Origin: Nemopilema nomurai
Taxonomy: Eukaryota > Cnidaria > Scyphozoa > Rhizostomeae > Rhizostomatidae
NCBI GenBank assembly: GCA_003864495.1
Contig: ML133400.1
Coordinates: 922,575-986,574 of the forward strand
DNA: 64,000 bases
Direction: 5' to 3'
In this document: one piece after another, positions 12,212-25,868 of the stretch
Numbering within the stretch: position 1 is the first letter of the stretch
How the letters are laid out: every line of letters begins with the position of its first letter
Notes under the pieces: generated by a model
The model's database searches: none
What the model saw: only the letters and a program-made list of their open reading frames with translations
What the model was told of the DNA's origin: nothing
Translations under genes and position numbers: made by a program

Positions 12212-15200
12212 ACAAGCTAACTTCGCTAAGCAATCAATGCAACACTTGGTGGAGACGGTTCTTTCGACTTACTGTAGTTTTTGGGATGCGTTTTGAAGAG
12301 CGAACCTTGCAGCAGGACATGGCCTGTGTTCCATGGGTCTGGTGTTACTGCAAAACGCGAAAACAGCGATTCGAAAACGCGAAGGGACGCATGCTAGGCC
12401 GATTAACTGAATTACGCTAGGCCAAATATATTATTGAAGTTGACTTCTGGAGTTGTCGCTGTCAGATTCGACCAATGGTGGAAACTTTTTATCGTGGATT
12501 GCATATTTTACTGCATTTCGAAGAGTTTTCGGTAGCAATTCATTCAACAGATCCGTTGGTTGGAAGATGACAAGTTTTTACAGTATTCAATGTATCACTG
12601 TCGAATACTCGTTAGATTAATGATGTATTGTGACCGCGTTCGTACAATTTTGGGGGAAACAACCGCCTATTCTCTTCTTCGTTGACAATATGATCTGGGC
12701 TGAAGCAGGATTCTCTTCAATAATTCATGCTGCAAAGACTTTCTACAAAATGACATTCTACAACAAAGGTGTTCTGACACTGAAGCCAGGTATTCTGACG
12801 TAACACGAACTGCATCAAATCTGATTAAATGAAAAGGATGTTGCGAAACCCCTAGCTCCTACTTTCAAGAGAAAACTAAAAGTCCTGACCCCTAAATCCT
12901 TTACAGAAGAAAAACTAGACACGGGAGTGATATTTGCTTGATGATGTTGCCCCAAGGTTTAGAATTAAGGACGTTTGTGCGTTCATTGATCGACAAAGCA
13001 GCCATATCTCGATCTGCTCGCAACTAGGTTTTCAAGGAGCTTAGCTTTGCAGCAGTGCAGTTTTACGCGATGAACGTAGAAACTCGTCCGCCTCGCCAAA
13101 CTCGTTATTTTGCTGCACTGGTGGGTGGATAATACGTCATCCCGCGGCAGCTGGTCTTCAAGAAAACGAGCCCTTGTCACCTTACTCGGCTTTTTCTTGT
13201 AAGCAGGTCCTGGTTTCCAATTTGCAAACGTTGTGGAGTTAGCAAGTTTAGCTCAGTCTTTCAAGGGAGTGTTTTGAAAATCAGAATGAACCGCTGACAG
13301 TGTTAAAACAGTTTGTGTAACTTTTTCAAATCAAAACATATCTATTGCGCAACTCTAATCAAATTTTAAACATGAAATGAAATTCCCATGAACGTAACAG
13401 GTTATGAGACCCAAGAAAATATTATAAAAAAACGGTACTTAAATTTTTTGTTGAAGCATGCAGCTATATCAAATCCAGTTGTAAGGGAACTTTGACAAAG
13501 TTGTGAAAAGAGTTTAGACCTCTTAGATAATTTAATAGCCATATCGAAATTGCCGTTAGTATAGGCTTGTAGCTTGCAACATGAACGCGAAGACATTGAC
13601 GATCGAGCCGAAGCTTGTAACGAAGGTTTCCGTTGCCACGCCCCATGTGACGTCATTCCTTATAAGGAAACGTAGCGGAAATAGAAACTTTCAAATATCC
13701 AACAAGTATATTGACAGTGAAATCAAGTTATTGCCAATAGAGCTTAACCCTAATGCTTCAATATTTGCACACAATCAACCCAAATGCTTCAATTCAAGCA
13801 ACCTTTGCCTCCCATAAAGGACCCTTCCCACCCTAAGATTGGATTTGAAATAGTGAATCAGATTTCACAAAAATGATTTCAAGAAGCTGGATGCAAACAT
13901 TTTTGTCTCGAAAATATCCTTGCATTTTTAAGCCAACACGAAAATAACCTGTTTCGCAAGATTACATGTTGTCATTTTTAACAGATTTGAATCAGCTTCC
14001 CAGAGAAAGAAATCTAATGTGCAGACAATTTCAATGGTTTTCTTTGAAATTTGTTGAAGTTTGTTGTAGTTATTTGTTTGTAGAATTTCACCTTTAGCCT
14101 AGTAATCATGTTTTAACTTTTATCTGTATCATGCATAATAATATGAGTAAGTTTATACTAGACAGTTTAATAGACTAGACATAAGGCAGGCATCCAAAGT
14201 TAAATCATGCAAGAAAATATTGTCTTTTGTATTACAGGCGATGCCTGCTGAATTTTATTTGTATCAACATGACAAAGGAGTGAGTGTTGACCAGTTGTCT
14301 CTTTTTTGTTCACTTTAAAGTTTGAGGCTCTGAAGCAATTTTTCAAAATGAGCAGATGATTCTCGCTACCCCAATCACATCATGCGCTTCACTTGCCCTA
14401 TTCAAGCGCAGACAAGAGAGCAATCTAGGCTCTTGCTTAAGAAAAAACATGGGCTAGGATAGTGCTTGATTGGGACGATTTTCAGGCCTGCCTGAAAGGT
14501 TGGGTCGGGCAATCTGTATGGTAGGTCTGCTATTGACGCTATTGACACTGCTATTGGCTAATTGCAGTGATGCGCATGCCCTATTTGGGGCATGTAACTC
14601 CATTCCACGTGGCTAACGATCAATTTCTAATAAGAGGGTTTTGCTCTAAGAAGGTCTTTTTACAAATCAGTACAGCTAGGAAATACCTTCAAATGCAATT
14701 GAGTAAGAAAGTGAAGTGGCTGATGTCGTGAACTACTAAACCCTATGAATGCACCAGTGTCGCATCAATGGGTGAGATAGGTCGTCTTTTCGTCTAGACG
14801 TTTTGGAGTCTATCTACATTTCTATAGAGAAACCAATTCTGTGTTAACAGAAAGCGTTTGTCTTTTCACTTGAACTCTTTCTTCGAAAAAGGCGTGAAGA
14901 TGGCGCTGATAGTGTCCTTCACATAGTTTTTGATCCGGAACTGGCTATTCATTTGGTCAGCTTTTGGTCATTTTTCTTCGTTTTACACTACGAGCTTGTC
15001 AAAAGAAAAAGTACTTCGTCGAGCATGCAAGGACACCTTCTGTTGCTTTGTGCCAATTCAACCAAATCTACTAAAACAACCTTGGATTAAAGACGTTTCT
15101 ATAACATCAGCTGTTTCACTTGCCATTTGGATCTAGGCTTTTGGATCGAGGTATATGGATCTATACTGCTATTTGGAAATTCAATGTCTCCAGATTGTAT

Positions 15201-16739
15201 TGACGAAAAACGCTGTAAATAATAGCATGTCGTTATTAATCTTTGCAGTAGTTTTCTTCTTACAGAAGACTGATGTTACTTACTGAACTCATTTTGCTCG
15301 CTTTCGATGATGTGTTGATGTGGGCATTTGAGCCATGAAAGAGATCGAGAGCCTGTTTTTAAAGTAGTTTACTAATTATGATCACCGTCTAGACATAAAT
15401 GTTTACGAGGGCGTGTATTGATGAAGAACGTCGATGCAAAAATCTGGATGCATTTTGGATGTTTGATATGATGAGAGGAACACATTGGCGAGTTGCTTCA
15501 CGGAAACATAGCTTCATAGTCACGGAAACATAGCTTCATATCGGGAAGGTTTTCACGATTATTGTTGCATTTGACTGTTGCTCGAACGACTGCTGTCGGT
15601 TTAAGTGCGCCATAGAAAAGTAGAAATAAACAAGTAGTCCCAAGGGTGACTTGCATCTCCACCACGAAAACTGTCAATCAATTAGAGCCAATCAGGAACA
15701 AGCTTAGATTGAAGGTCTGTCACTCAATCTGATTACGACACATCTTAACAGCAAACTCAAACACAGTACTTTTTTTGAAATGAAATGGTTTAATTGCAGT
15801 ATCCTCGTTGACATGCTAATACTAAACATACAAGATCAAAGTTCATTTGGTTGAATAACAAGGAATAATTAATTGTAATATTTTGTGGAAGCAGAGTGAA
15901 AACTAAACGATTTCAAGCTGATGGACATTTGGAAAGAACTTTGGGAAAGTAATCGAGCCATGTGTCCAAATTGACGTGGTTTACAATGAGAATTTTATGT
16001 TTGAATAATAACAGTAAGATACAATAAGAATAAAACAAAATAAAACGAGAAAGTGGTAATACAATAATTACAATGAGACAAGATTTAATAGGATGATGAT
16101 AGCTAAATGCAATTATAAATTAATCATAACGCAATCAAGCCTACAGACCTTCAAATTTTGTTCATAAAAATGTTGCACTTATATACACCCTTTTATAAAA
16201 TCTACAGATAGGGGGCTCCGAAATTTAATACCATCGATAGTTAGAAAGTTTTTTTGGAATTTTGTACCAATGGATGAAAGAGAAAGGCCTTCAGAAAAAA
16301 ATTGCTTCGTGTTTTATTTATGATCATTCTTTTTTGACAACCACGCGTTCAAGAGATGTTAAAAAACACGTCTGTCGTCCAAACGCCATCATGACATGCG
16401 CATAAAGAGATAAAGATGGGCCTTATAACAAACCTATAGGGAGCAAATAGCAAAAACTGAACTGAAACACATCGGTTGTTATCAAGAAGAGAATAACTAA
16501 AGGAAAGAACCGGCATTGAAATGTTGTATGAGAAAGCAAAGATACACTGGTTACCAGATTCCATGGAAAAACTCCCATCATACATTGCGTTTGGCAATTG
16601 CCGGGCAATCCGTAATGGTGGATCTCCCGTGTTTTTAACTGAGTCATTCACCGTCAATATTTTAGTTTTTGTAGATTAAGGAATAAAGAAGGAGTTCCAA
16701 AACCTGCTGAAGTTCTATTTTGTTCACCAATTGGAAAAT
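12212..16739. other. Intergenic, nothing recognised
   Basis: The segment is AT-rich with scattered short ORFs on both strands, none with family motifs or paired splice sites that I would defend. One 21-bp direct repeat (cacggaaacatagcttcata) occurs twice near 15495-15540. The 3' end is the promoter and 5' UTR of RSRC2. Confidence 0.45.
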
Positions 16740-19700
16740 ATGGATACGCTCCAAGGGGCATATTCTGATTCTGACAACGAATCAAGTGGAGTGAAACCGC
16801 CGATTCTCAACCCGGTATAGTTAGATATGGTTCAGAGTATCTGTTTTAAAACCATAGATATGAAGAATGGTTTATTAATGATTTTAAGCTATGTCTACTG
16901 TCATCAATTTGGAAAACTGGATGCAATTTCAATGGTTTGTTAATGACAAGTCATCAAATAATGGAAAGGGAACTGGATATTATTGCATATCTTGCCAATT
17001 TTGATTTCAAAAGGGTTTTACAGCTGCATGTATGCAAGTTATCAAGCAGCATACACTTCAACAAGGAGGATAATCCAGATTGATTGCCCCTATTTCACCC
17101 GAAATCTTTCTAAGCAGTTGCTTCTGTCAGTGGCAGGCCAGCCAATCTAAATAATCCATTACTCTTGGGAATTTCCTGTCACTGATGTGCTAAAAGTTGA
17201 GACGGTCTGCCTTGTTGAAAATCTTTTGTATCAGTGCTTGACTTTTATGGAGTCTGGCATAAATCATTTCTACTTTTAAGGGGACTAATGTAAATGCTCA
17301 CAAATGGAATTGCTCTTATCACATTTGTTGAGATCACTGGCCAACACCATTAACAAAAACCATGGTTGTGTATTAATGATGTGAAGTGAAGGATATCATC
17401 GGAAATGGCACTAGTATGTGTCAGGAATAAGAATGAAAATGACACTAACTGACAACACCAAAAATTGCCTGCACAAAACTATTAACATAAGCAAATTGTT
17501 GGTAGTGAATTCTTTTGAAAATCCAAACTTTTCTGATAATTGGTTGTCAAAGAATAAATAGTCAAAGAATAGTAAGTAAACCAAAGAAAATCACACAAAT
17601 TTACTTTTCCCAAGTTTCAAGAAAGACATCAATGCCTAAACTGCTCCATTGGTAGGAGTCAAATTGAGTAGTTATGGTGATAATGATGATTATTGCAAAC
17701 CCTTTGAAGCACCAATGGGAAAAGCATAAAGTGTATGTGCCTAAGCAAATGTCCTAGTCAAGCAAATGCTAACAATACAATTCAACGTTTTCAGCTGACT
17801 TGTGAGCAGAGTGATGGAAGAAATGTGGTTATAAATTTACTGAGTCAAAACATTTTGGACTTATGTGATTAAAGATAAAGGAGTCATTTAGCTGTAATAT
17901 GATGAAAATGTTCAGTGAGCCTAAAGAAATCCCATTGTTTCTAATCTGCATTAAGTATAAGGACTACATTTTCCCTTCAATCCCTTGGATAATTTTGATA
18001 ATGATAACATTATCATTAACATATATGCTGATCTTATTGCAGGTAAAGCACAGACAAAGCGCTATGGAGGAAGATCATGCCCTAAGCGATGATGCTATTG
18101 GTAAGGCGTTGTATATTTATTTATATATATGCATCTACTTTTTTTATATGGGCAAATGTTATTCATATTTTCTTGGTTTTCAAAGAGCTGCATTTTCTGC
18201 CACATCGAAGAAGTAACTATAAAGAACATTGACCAAATGTTTGCAAGACAATTTTGGAAAATACTGCATTAATATGGATATCAAAGCTGTTAAAAAAGAG
18301 TTCCCTTGCATTTAAACGTGGAAACCACTTGCTTTGCCTACAGTGGGTAGAAGCGTACATGTTTATTGTTTGAATTGACATCTAGTATGTGATATTTTGT
18401 GAATTGATATCTTTGGGCTAGACAAAATTTTTAGGCTTTTGCTGTGCTGGAGCAGAGTTTATGATGACTGATTGACTGACTGATCAAATTTTGAAGTTCT
18501 TTTCAAACCATTCATCTCATTTATAGAATTTCACATCTGCTTTCAAGTCTTCCTTTAAACTTGTGTGATTTGATAAAGATTTTGAGAAATCTGTCCAACA
18601 TTGTAAATGTCAAAGTTGCTGCAATTGGTTTTTTAGACTTAAATTTGACAGATATCATAATTTGAATGTCTATCTAAGTAGAAATCTTCAGTGACATGAA
18701 ACTCTTTTGGTATTTTATTGGAACAGAAAAAGCCATTGTGTAGCAAAATTGTAGCAGTAAAGTTACATGTGAAGTTTGTCACACATAGAAAGTGGAAACT
18801 AAAAAAAAGTTGAAGTTGAGAAAGTTGTGAAGCGATAAGCTCGTTTGTGGTTTACTACAATGTTCCCACACAAAAATTACAGTAGCTAGGCACCATTGCA
18901 AAAAAGACAGCAAAGTTAATTTGAACCTGACCTATTCAAAATCTAGCAAATTGAAAGGTAAATAGTCTTTTAAAGAATTTTTCTTAAATCATAGAGACTG
19001 TTTCAAAGTAAAGTAATATTCTTGTTTCATTGTATATAAGCTTGATTCTTTTTGTTTATAGATCAAAACATGCCAATTGTAGACTCAAAAAGAAAGAAGC
19101 TTGCTAAGGAAGTGAGTTAATTTTTATGTCATTTGGTTTTTTTGAATTTATGACAAGCCATTCTCATCTTCTTCCCAATGCCATTTTATTTTTTATGTTT
19201 CCTGTTGCAGCATGTTTTATTGAATTTTCTCTGCCTGTGGATGCCCATTTATGGACTCATTTGTAAATGAAATGGTGTAAAGTACTATAAGGCTGGTGGT
19301 TTTAAATTCCATGTTTTGACTGGAATCAAATAATAGTCTCACATTTTAACAAAATCCCATTATCCTTCATTATCTAGAACCAGGATAGGTCACACAGTGT
19401 TGAAATTAATGTGCTGGGGGAGGCTTTTAGACCTGTTTAGGTGACAAACACAAACCAATTTTTGTTTCAGCTGTCTGTTTTTATTGTGTTTTGTAAATCA
19501 TGAACCAGATTGCAACATAAGCTGTGAATCTAAAGCATCTTAGGGAATGCCTGTCGTTAGACTATGCAGCAAAAGTTTGATGGTATTAACTTTGTTTTGT
19601 GGTATAATTATGTCAGTCATACCAAGAATCATCAATGAAGTTGTCATCATGTTGATGCTGCCTGTTTGGTAAGTAACAGAAACTTCAAGAGGTGTGTATT

Positions 19701-22700
19701 ATGGCGACTGCCTAATTTGAAGTAGAGCCTGGTGCCCATCAATAATTTGCTTCTTGTTAATGGATACATTAATAGATAGTATACCTATATACAAATATGT
19801 TATGTATTTTAAATATTAAAAGAATCTCAAAGAATTCAAATGTCCTAAGCCTAATGTACTACATCTATATAAATTGATGCTGCACTATGATTATACTTTA
19901 TACTAGTATATGTATAGTTTATAGTATATAGTTTATAGAATTACATAATGGTACAGATGAGGATGGAATTAAAACATTTAAAACAGTATATAATTGAGTT
20001 TCCACACTCAATTATTGACATTTGGAGATATTGTTAGTGGATGATTGTTTAGATATTGTTTATAATCTGCTTTAGAAATCTGTTTTTTTTCTGAAAAGAA
20101 ATATCATCAATCCATCAAAGATACATGGGTTTTTGTAATTTTATGTACAGTGTCCAGAAAATTGGTTAACCAGGGATAAATGGTTTAACCTTATTTGCCA
20201 GCCATCATAACATGAATTAGTGACTTTTTCCCCATTTGGGTACATCTGAAGACAAAGTGAAAATGCTATTATAGTTGTTTTATGCCAAATTGGCTAGTGT
20301 TGTTAGTTACTACAACAAAACATGAAACAGAGCTCCTGTTTTGGTTTCATGAATTTTTTCATGCAGTATACACCTGAACCTTATCTATAAACCCAGTACA
20401 AAAACCCTTGAGTACAGTTGCAGTTGTCTAGAATAATTTTGTTTCAAACTCAATTTTCTTGTCTTGAAATGCTGCCTGTCCTATCTAGTTTGTCACAAAT
20501 TGGAACAGCTATAATTTTATAAACGCGGAGCAACTACTTCAGTTAGATTATTAAATTGTGTGGCATGACTAAGATACCTTTGTGATGAAATTTTGTTGTG
20601 ATGAAAAGTTGCATTAAAGTTTGTGAATGCCTGTGCTGGTTGAGAAGCACCAAAAACCTTTGTCTGCTTGATGTTGGCCACTTTTGCAAAATAGCATTAG
20701 TAACAAATTGCCCACCTGCTTTGGAACCGATTAAAGTTGGGTGGCGTTGCACCTGCTTTTTTCTTTTACTAGAAAGGACAAATTTTGATCATAAAATCAC
20801 CTTGTTTAAAAAGATGGTTGGATAATAAAAGTGTGGGGTTCCTTTCTATTTCAAAATGTTTAGCCAGCATCAGGAGGTATCAGAATCATTCATTTTTTTA
20901 AAATATTTGTTCACTTTGCATGTTTCTTCCACGATACAAATTAATGCGCCCATCTGCCATTCATGAACTGTACAAATCTAGTTTAAGTTTAATGGGGGAA
21001 ACCAATGTCAAGCTTTCAGAATTACCTGCAATTCAGCAAGGTGTTGCAAAATAGAGGTGTTTTTATTTAGAGCTTTAAACGCATTCAAGGAAAGTTCCCT
21101 TCTCGTTTAAAAACAATGTTTCACTTACATTGGTTTTTATTATCGTTTGATCCAGTTTTTAACAAAGGTTTCTTTGGGTGCCATGACAAAGCATAAGCTA
21201 ATGATTTTTCAACGATTCTTATTATTTCGTAGGATGGTCACTCATCCGCGCGAAGAAGTAAAGGTAACGTTTTTGGGCCTGCTTTCTTACGTTGGTATAT
21301 TGCATTTTGTCTTATGAGATTTGAGTTAGATATATCCGGGCCCATCTGGATACAACTGGCATCATTTGTGATGACGTCATCTAGTTCATTCTGCGGCTGT
21401 TTCACTTGTTTCTACCGATTACCAACTGTTTTGTACCATGGCCCACTAAAGGCCTTTAGTATCGATTGATGATGTTTCTAGCTTTATGGCAAGCGAGCCT
21501 TTTTGCTAAAGCTTGTCTATGTCATTCAATTGTACAGATGCTGAGCCAGATGGAAGGAAACGGATCAGTTCAAATGGGGAAGATGAGCAGCATGTTTCGA
21601 AGGGGAGAGAAAGAAAGTACAGGGGAAGATCTCGCTCTAGAAGTAGAAGTTCAGATGATGCGCATACCGAGAAAAGTGAGTATAAAAAGAAGGAGAGTCC
21701 TGGGAGAAGGAAAAGTCCGGGTAGAAAAGAGAGCCCTGACCGAAGGAAGAGCTCCGATCGCAAGAGGAGCCCAAATCATCGAAGGAGTCCAGATCATCGA
21801 AGGAGCATAGATCGTAGAAGGAGTCCCGACAGAAGGAGAAGTCCCGGCAGAAGAAGGAGTCCGGACAGAAGAAGGAGTCCGGACAGAAGAAAGAGTCCGG
21901 ATAGAAGAAAGAGTCCGGATAGAAGAAAGAGTCCGGACAGAAGAAAGAGTCCGGACAGAAGAAAGAGTCCGGACAGAAGAAAGAGTCCGGATAGAAGAAA
22001 GAGTCCGGACAGAAGAAAGAGTCCGGAGAGAAGAAAGAGTCCGGATAGAAGAAAGAGTCCGGAGAGAAGAAAGAGTCCGGAGAGAAGAAAGAGTCCGGAG
22101 AGAAGAAGGAGTCCGGATAGAAGAAGAAGCCCAGACAGAAGGAGAAGCCCGGGTCGTGTCAGTCCTGACCGCAGAAGAAGTCCACAAAGAAAGAGGTCAC
22201 CTGACTACAGAAGGTCGCCAGAGAGGCATAGAAAGAGAAGTCGAAGTCGTAGTCATGGCAAGGAGCGAACAAAAAGACCCAGTTTTAGCCCAAGAAGAAG
22301 GAAATCGGAGCGAAGCGACAGCCGAAGCCCGCCAGCTAGGGGCAGATATGAGAGTGGAAAGGGAATTTGTAGGGCGGTCCTGCCACCCCCGGGCAAAGGT
22401 AAGGCAATTTTACATTTAATTAAGAATAGAGGAATCTTTAACAGCAGCTTTTTAAGGAAACTGTTTTTGTGCCAGGGGTTAATCTTGAGTCACTTTGGGT
22501 TTTCAGGGAAGGATGCCAAAGGACCACTGTCGACGGAGGAGGTTGAGGCGAAGTTAAGCGCACATATGCAGAAAGTGAAGACAAAGGCGGTGGAGGATGC
22601 GAAGAACATGAATTTGCCGAGCTACCTGAACCCAGCCATGATAAACGTGCACCAGTTCAAAGCCCAGCAAGAGAAGAGGAAGCTTCTGTGGAGTGCCAAG

Positions 22701-23899
22701 AAGAAGGAGGTATTTCCACTGCTCTATGTTTGGGCGGCAGAGCTGCAAAAAGTAGCGCGGGAGCTAGAATCCCAGAAATTGTTTTGGCTTGGCAAACAAT
22801 CAAGAGAGTTTTTCAAACGTCATGTTTTACAATTGTGATATTTCATTACAAACGTTTTCCTGAACCAATAAATTAGCAGCCCTCCAAAAGTTTCGCGTTA
22901 TGTAGGTAGTTTCCCAGATGTATGTCCTGTTTTCCAGGTTCCCAGAGAAGAAATTATTTTGCAGCTCTGCGGTCGGATTTCGCTGCTCGTAGGATGTTTA
23001 TGTATTGGCGTTTGTAAAATGCAACGCCACCAATGACATTTGTGCAGAAATTGTTTTCAGAGATTTGCCTTGCGCCCAACCTCTGCTAGGCGGAAAATGT
23101 CGAATTTGGAGCGGTATTCCATGCGAAAATTTCCGTCGTGGAAAGAAAAACTTCTCCTTGCTTTGCGCTTCCAGGAGTAGATCTTATCTGTCCTATGTAA
23201 ACTTAAAATCTTGAGTCGACCATTTAAAAACTTGCACGTCTCGATACTAAGACAATTCGACCATCTTGTTTTAAGTCTGCCCAGTTGGCACACCAGAAAA
23301 TAACCGAAATGTTGCGCGACTTTTCATCGGAAAAACACTAGAACCCCTTCATACTTTGCGCTAGTTGTCATTTTGTGCCGCAACAATTAGCCTGGATTGC
23401 GTGGCGTTTTTTCCGGCCAGAAATTTACCGCCTAGAAAGCTGTGAATAAAAAACCTCCAGCTGGGTGCAGCATTGGTAAGGGTTGGGCAATTGATTGATT
23501 TATCCAGCTCCGGATCTCGCAGCTAACCCTGAAGGCATCAAGTTCTTTAAATGCAGTAGAGGGTGGAATAATACCGCTTGCGAGGTGCCTAACCAAGTTC
23601 CTGATTGTTTGCTATCGTCACACAAGTAATATTGTTTTTAGGAATCCACGAAGGGTACTGGATCTGCAGTTTGGGGTCAGCAGACATTTACGGATGAGGC
23701 CACGGATGCGAAGTTCCGGCAGCTGATGGGCATCAAGAACGCGGCGGGGGCTGAGTCTAACGACAAAATCGAAAGGAGCCGCAAGGCTATGGAGGAACTT
23801 GAGAGGGAATACGAAAAATCGCGAGCGTTCCAGCTGTCGAGGGGTGCCGGGGGCGTGACGGGAATCGGACTTGGCTTTGGCCATGCCGAACAGCCTTAG
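16740..23899 (+). CDS. RSRC2: RSRC2, arginine/serine-rich coiled-coil protein 2
   Basis: Seven exons join in phase: 16740-16814, 18043-18100, 19062-19111, 21233-21263, 21538-22398, 22507-22709 and 23642-23899, giving 511 aa. The start is the ATG at 16740, which opens MDTLQGAYSDSDNE and ends exactly at a GT donor. Residues about 72-355 are an RS domain dominated by SPDRRK hexapeptides. After it come a short coiled-coil-like stretch and the conserved C-terminal block with LPSYLNPAMINVHQF, a KRKLLW segment and FRQLMGIKN, ending in a Gly-rich GIGLGFG tail. This C-terminal order is diagnostic of the RSRC2 family (small-acidic-protein-like domain). The protein is expected to be nuclear and associated with RNA processing; its exact role is not well defined in any animal. 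Most introns have standard GT-AG ends. It lies tail to tail with PHF12. Confidence 0.88.
21700..22165 (+). repeat. 18-bp coding minisatellite (SPDRRK repeats)
   Basis: Within RSRC2 exon 5, more than twenty tandem 18-bp units close to agtccggacagaagaaag code for S-P-D/E-R-R-K. The central copies are almost identical at the DNA level while the outer ones have diverged, which shows recent in-frame expansion in the middle. The unit length preserves the frame, so copy number can change without breaking the protein. The long minus-strand ORF over it (22187-21651) is a shadow. Confidence 0.93.
22867..22872 (+). promoter_or_regulatory. Possible intronic polyadenylation signal in RSRC2
   Basis: An AATAAA lies 29 nt after the in-frame stop (22836-22838) reached if the intron after exon 6 is not spliced. 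Use of it would give a shorter RSRC2 lacking the conserved C-terminal block, with about 43 intron-coded residues in its place. Confidence 0.3.
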
Positions 23900-25059
23900 T
23901 TGCCGACCAAATCTGCATGACCACGCATTTTACTGACAGTAGATCACCCCCTGGTAGCTTAGCTTTCTACGCAGAGATGTCTACTTGGGCCAGTACGCTT
24001 CGCCAATACCGCCGCCATGCGTGTAGGCTCTTGCTTTCATACTTCGCATTCATTTTCGTCGAATGGAATTTGATTGAAGGCTTGTGGGATGGTTAATCGG
24101 AAGCGAAATTCAGGTTTGCCTAAGAGATAAGACTGTTTCTTTGTGCGCCATTATGTGAACATATTATGCACTTAATAATTTCTTCGTTATGTTTATCACG
24201 CCATTATCGTGTATCCTGATTTTTATACAAAGCTGCAGAAATGATATCTAGTGTTAAACAATAGTTCTAGTTGCGTCTTTATGAGTAAATCGTTATTTCT
24301 ACTCGTTCAGATAAGGTTATAAAATTTGCTGCTTGGAAAGAGAAGAAATCAACCAACTGCGTATCCCTCCCTTACTTTCACCGCATGTTTAATTTCCGTT
24401 TACCCTAGGCCTGCCGTCTAAATATAGGCCTGCCGTCTAAATATAGGCCTAATAATACATTGGCTCTTTAGTTCTCCCCGTATTCTTGTGTTCCTTTTTG
24501 TGGCTTAAGAGGTTTCTGGCAATTTCGTGTAGCAAAAGAACGTTATGTGGAAAGAATCGATGAATGTATTGACAAATGCAGTCTTTTGTTCTTTCTTGGT
24601 TATAATGGTTCTCGGGCAAAACGGGTAAATGGCTTGAGTGCTGAAACGGAAGGTCTTTTCTTTGGAAGGACGGGTAAGGACACAAGGAAGAAAGCCTCTG
24701 ATTCAAGAAGGGAAAGCATAGGAGTATTTGCCTCAAACGTTAAAAGGCTCCGGTTAGAAATATCGAAAGGCAGATTGTGCTGGTTGAAACAACATGGCGA
24801 ATTCTTCTGATGACCAGCTTGCTTCAGCTAACACACCCAATTCACGCAGGTAGGCTACAACAGGCGCAACAACAACAATATTCAACAATGATATGCCCTG
24901 TTGAACTCAAAATAGACTTTTAAGTGGAAACTCGTCATACATAGTCAGCGCTCAATCGGCGCCCGGTTTTATTGTAACTGTGTCCATTTAGTTGCAATAG
25001 TCGGTGATGTATCTGTTTCTCTGGAAGGTAAACGCACCAGATTGAAAATCAGTAACAAA
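23900..25059. other. RSRC2 3' flank, no firm gene
   Basis: The segment holds the presumed RSRC2 3' UTR and a 19-bp unit (taggcctgccgtctaaata) present twice with a third partial copy at 24406-24449. A short + strand first-exon-like stretch at 24794-24850 starts with ATG and ends at a GTAGGC donor, but no downstream exon in phase was found. Confidence 0.35.
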
Positions 25060-25209
25060 ATGGCGGCAGCCAATGCAGGACTGCTACTAATTGGCTTTTG
25101 TTTTTGTTTATTGTTTAGACACCAGAGAAAATGGCAGAAAACCACACTCAGTTCAGGAGCCACCGATAAAAGCATTATGAATGTAGGAAGCAAGGGTTTT
25201 TGCATGTAG
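25060..25209 (+). CDS. Possible 49-aa membrane microprotein
   Basis: The ORF runs from ATG at 25060 to TAG at 25207-25209. The product starts MAAANA, has an uninterrupted hydrophobic stretch at about residues 7-19, and then a basic block (RHQRKWQK), the layout of a single-pass membrane protein with the basic side in the cytosol. It is preceded by a good acceptor (near 24991) and a short exon-like piece that could be 5' UTR. I recognise no family, and an ORF this short can be chance; the larger minus-strand ORF over the same place (25328-24969) is no better supported. Confidence 0.2.
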   Translation: MAAANAGLLLIGFCFCLLFRHQRKWQKTTLSSGATDKSIMNVGSKGFCM

Positions 25210-25688
25210 TTCACTGACGAAGAAGGGGCCTGTTCCTCGAGTGTAGCTTGGATCATACAGTACTGTGTTGAGTGTTTGAGATATGTAAAAATGCGCAGCA
25301 AAGATGAATTTAGCCGAAAGGTGAACACTTCTCAAAGGTTTCAGGAGGCAATTACCCGACAATTTGTAGCCTTTTTCAGTTTCATTTAATACTTTTTCTA
25401 ATCATCTAATGCTTTACATTATAAAAACTTTTCATCCTACTTTAGTAAGTAGGCAACCATGAATGTGTTTTCATTATGCAGTACTTGTAATTTAACACCA
25501 TCACTTAAAGCCATAGAATGGTTGCTGGAAGTTGAAATTCCATTATTAGTTCCTTTCTTTTGAATCTGCCCTTGTCAAGGTGCAGATTCGTCCAGCTTTC
25601 CTTCGTTTTCAATTTGCGATGAACCATCCAAAAGGGCTCTAGTTTTGCCTCGCCTGCCTTTTCTCATTTGTCTCCAGATGATAAAAAC

Positions 25689-25694
25689 TTTATT
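25689..25694 (-). promoter_or_regulatory. Probable PHF12 polyadenylation signal
   Basis: TTTATT on the + strand reads AATAAA on the minus strand, about 175 nt beyond the PHF12 stop codon. It is a reasonable 3' end signal for that transcript. Confidence 0.45.
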
Positions 25695-25868
25695 GGGTTA
25701 ACTTACGTAAGAATGCTACTGTAGAACTCTCGCTTTGTTCAACAAAATGTTCTTCGTCTTAGGTGGCTCACCTTTGTAAATTTAACACTTGCCTAAATGC
25801 GAAACAGGGCGAGCATTGGATTCTGGCCGAATTCTGGCATATTGACAGCCAGCTAAAACCATCTGCAT

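Noticed and set aside
13581..13817. + strand 78-aa ORF
   Set aside because: It has no motif and no supporting splice context, and it overlaps an equally long minus-strand ORF.
21651..22187. Long minus-strand ORF of 178 aa
   Set aside because: It is the antisense shadow of the RSRC2 RS-repeat exon; its Ser/Leu/Arg/Thr repeats follow from the 18-bp unit.
24547..24810. + strand 87-aa ORF opposite a 95-aa minus ORF
   Set aside because: Neither strand has recognisable motifs, and the region is 3' flank of RSRC2.
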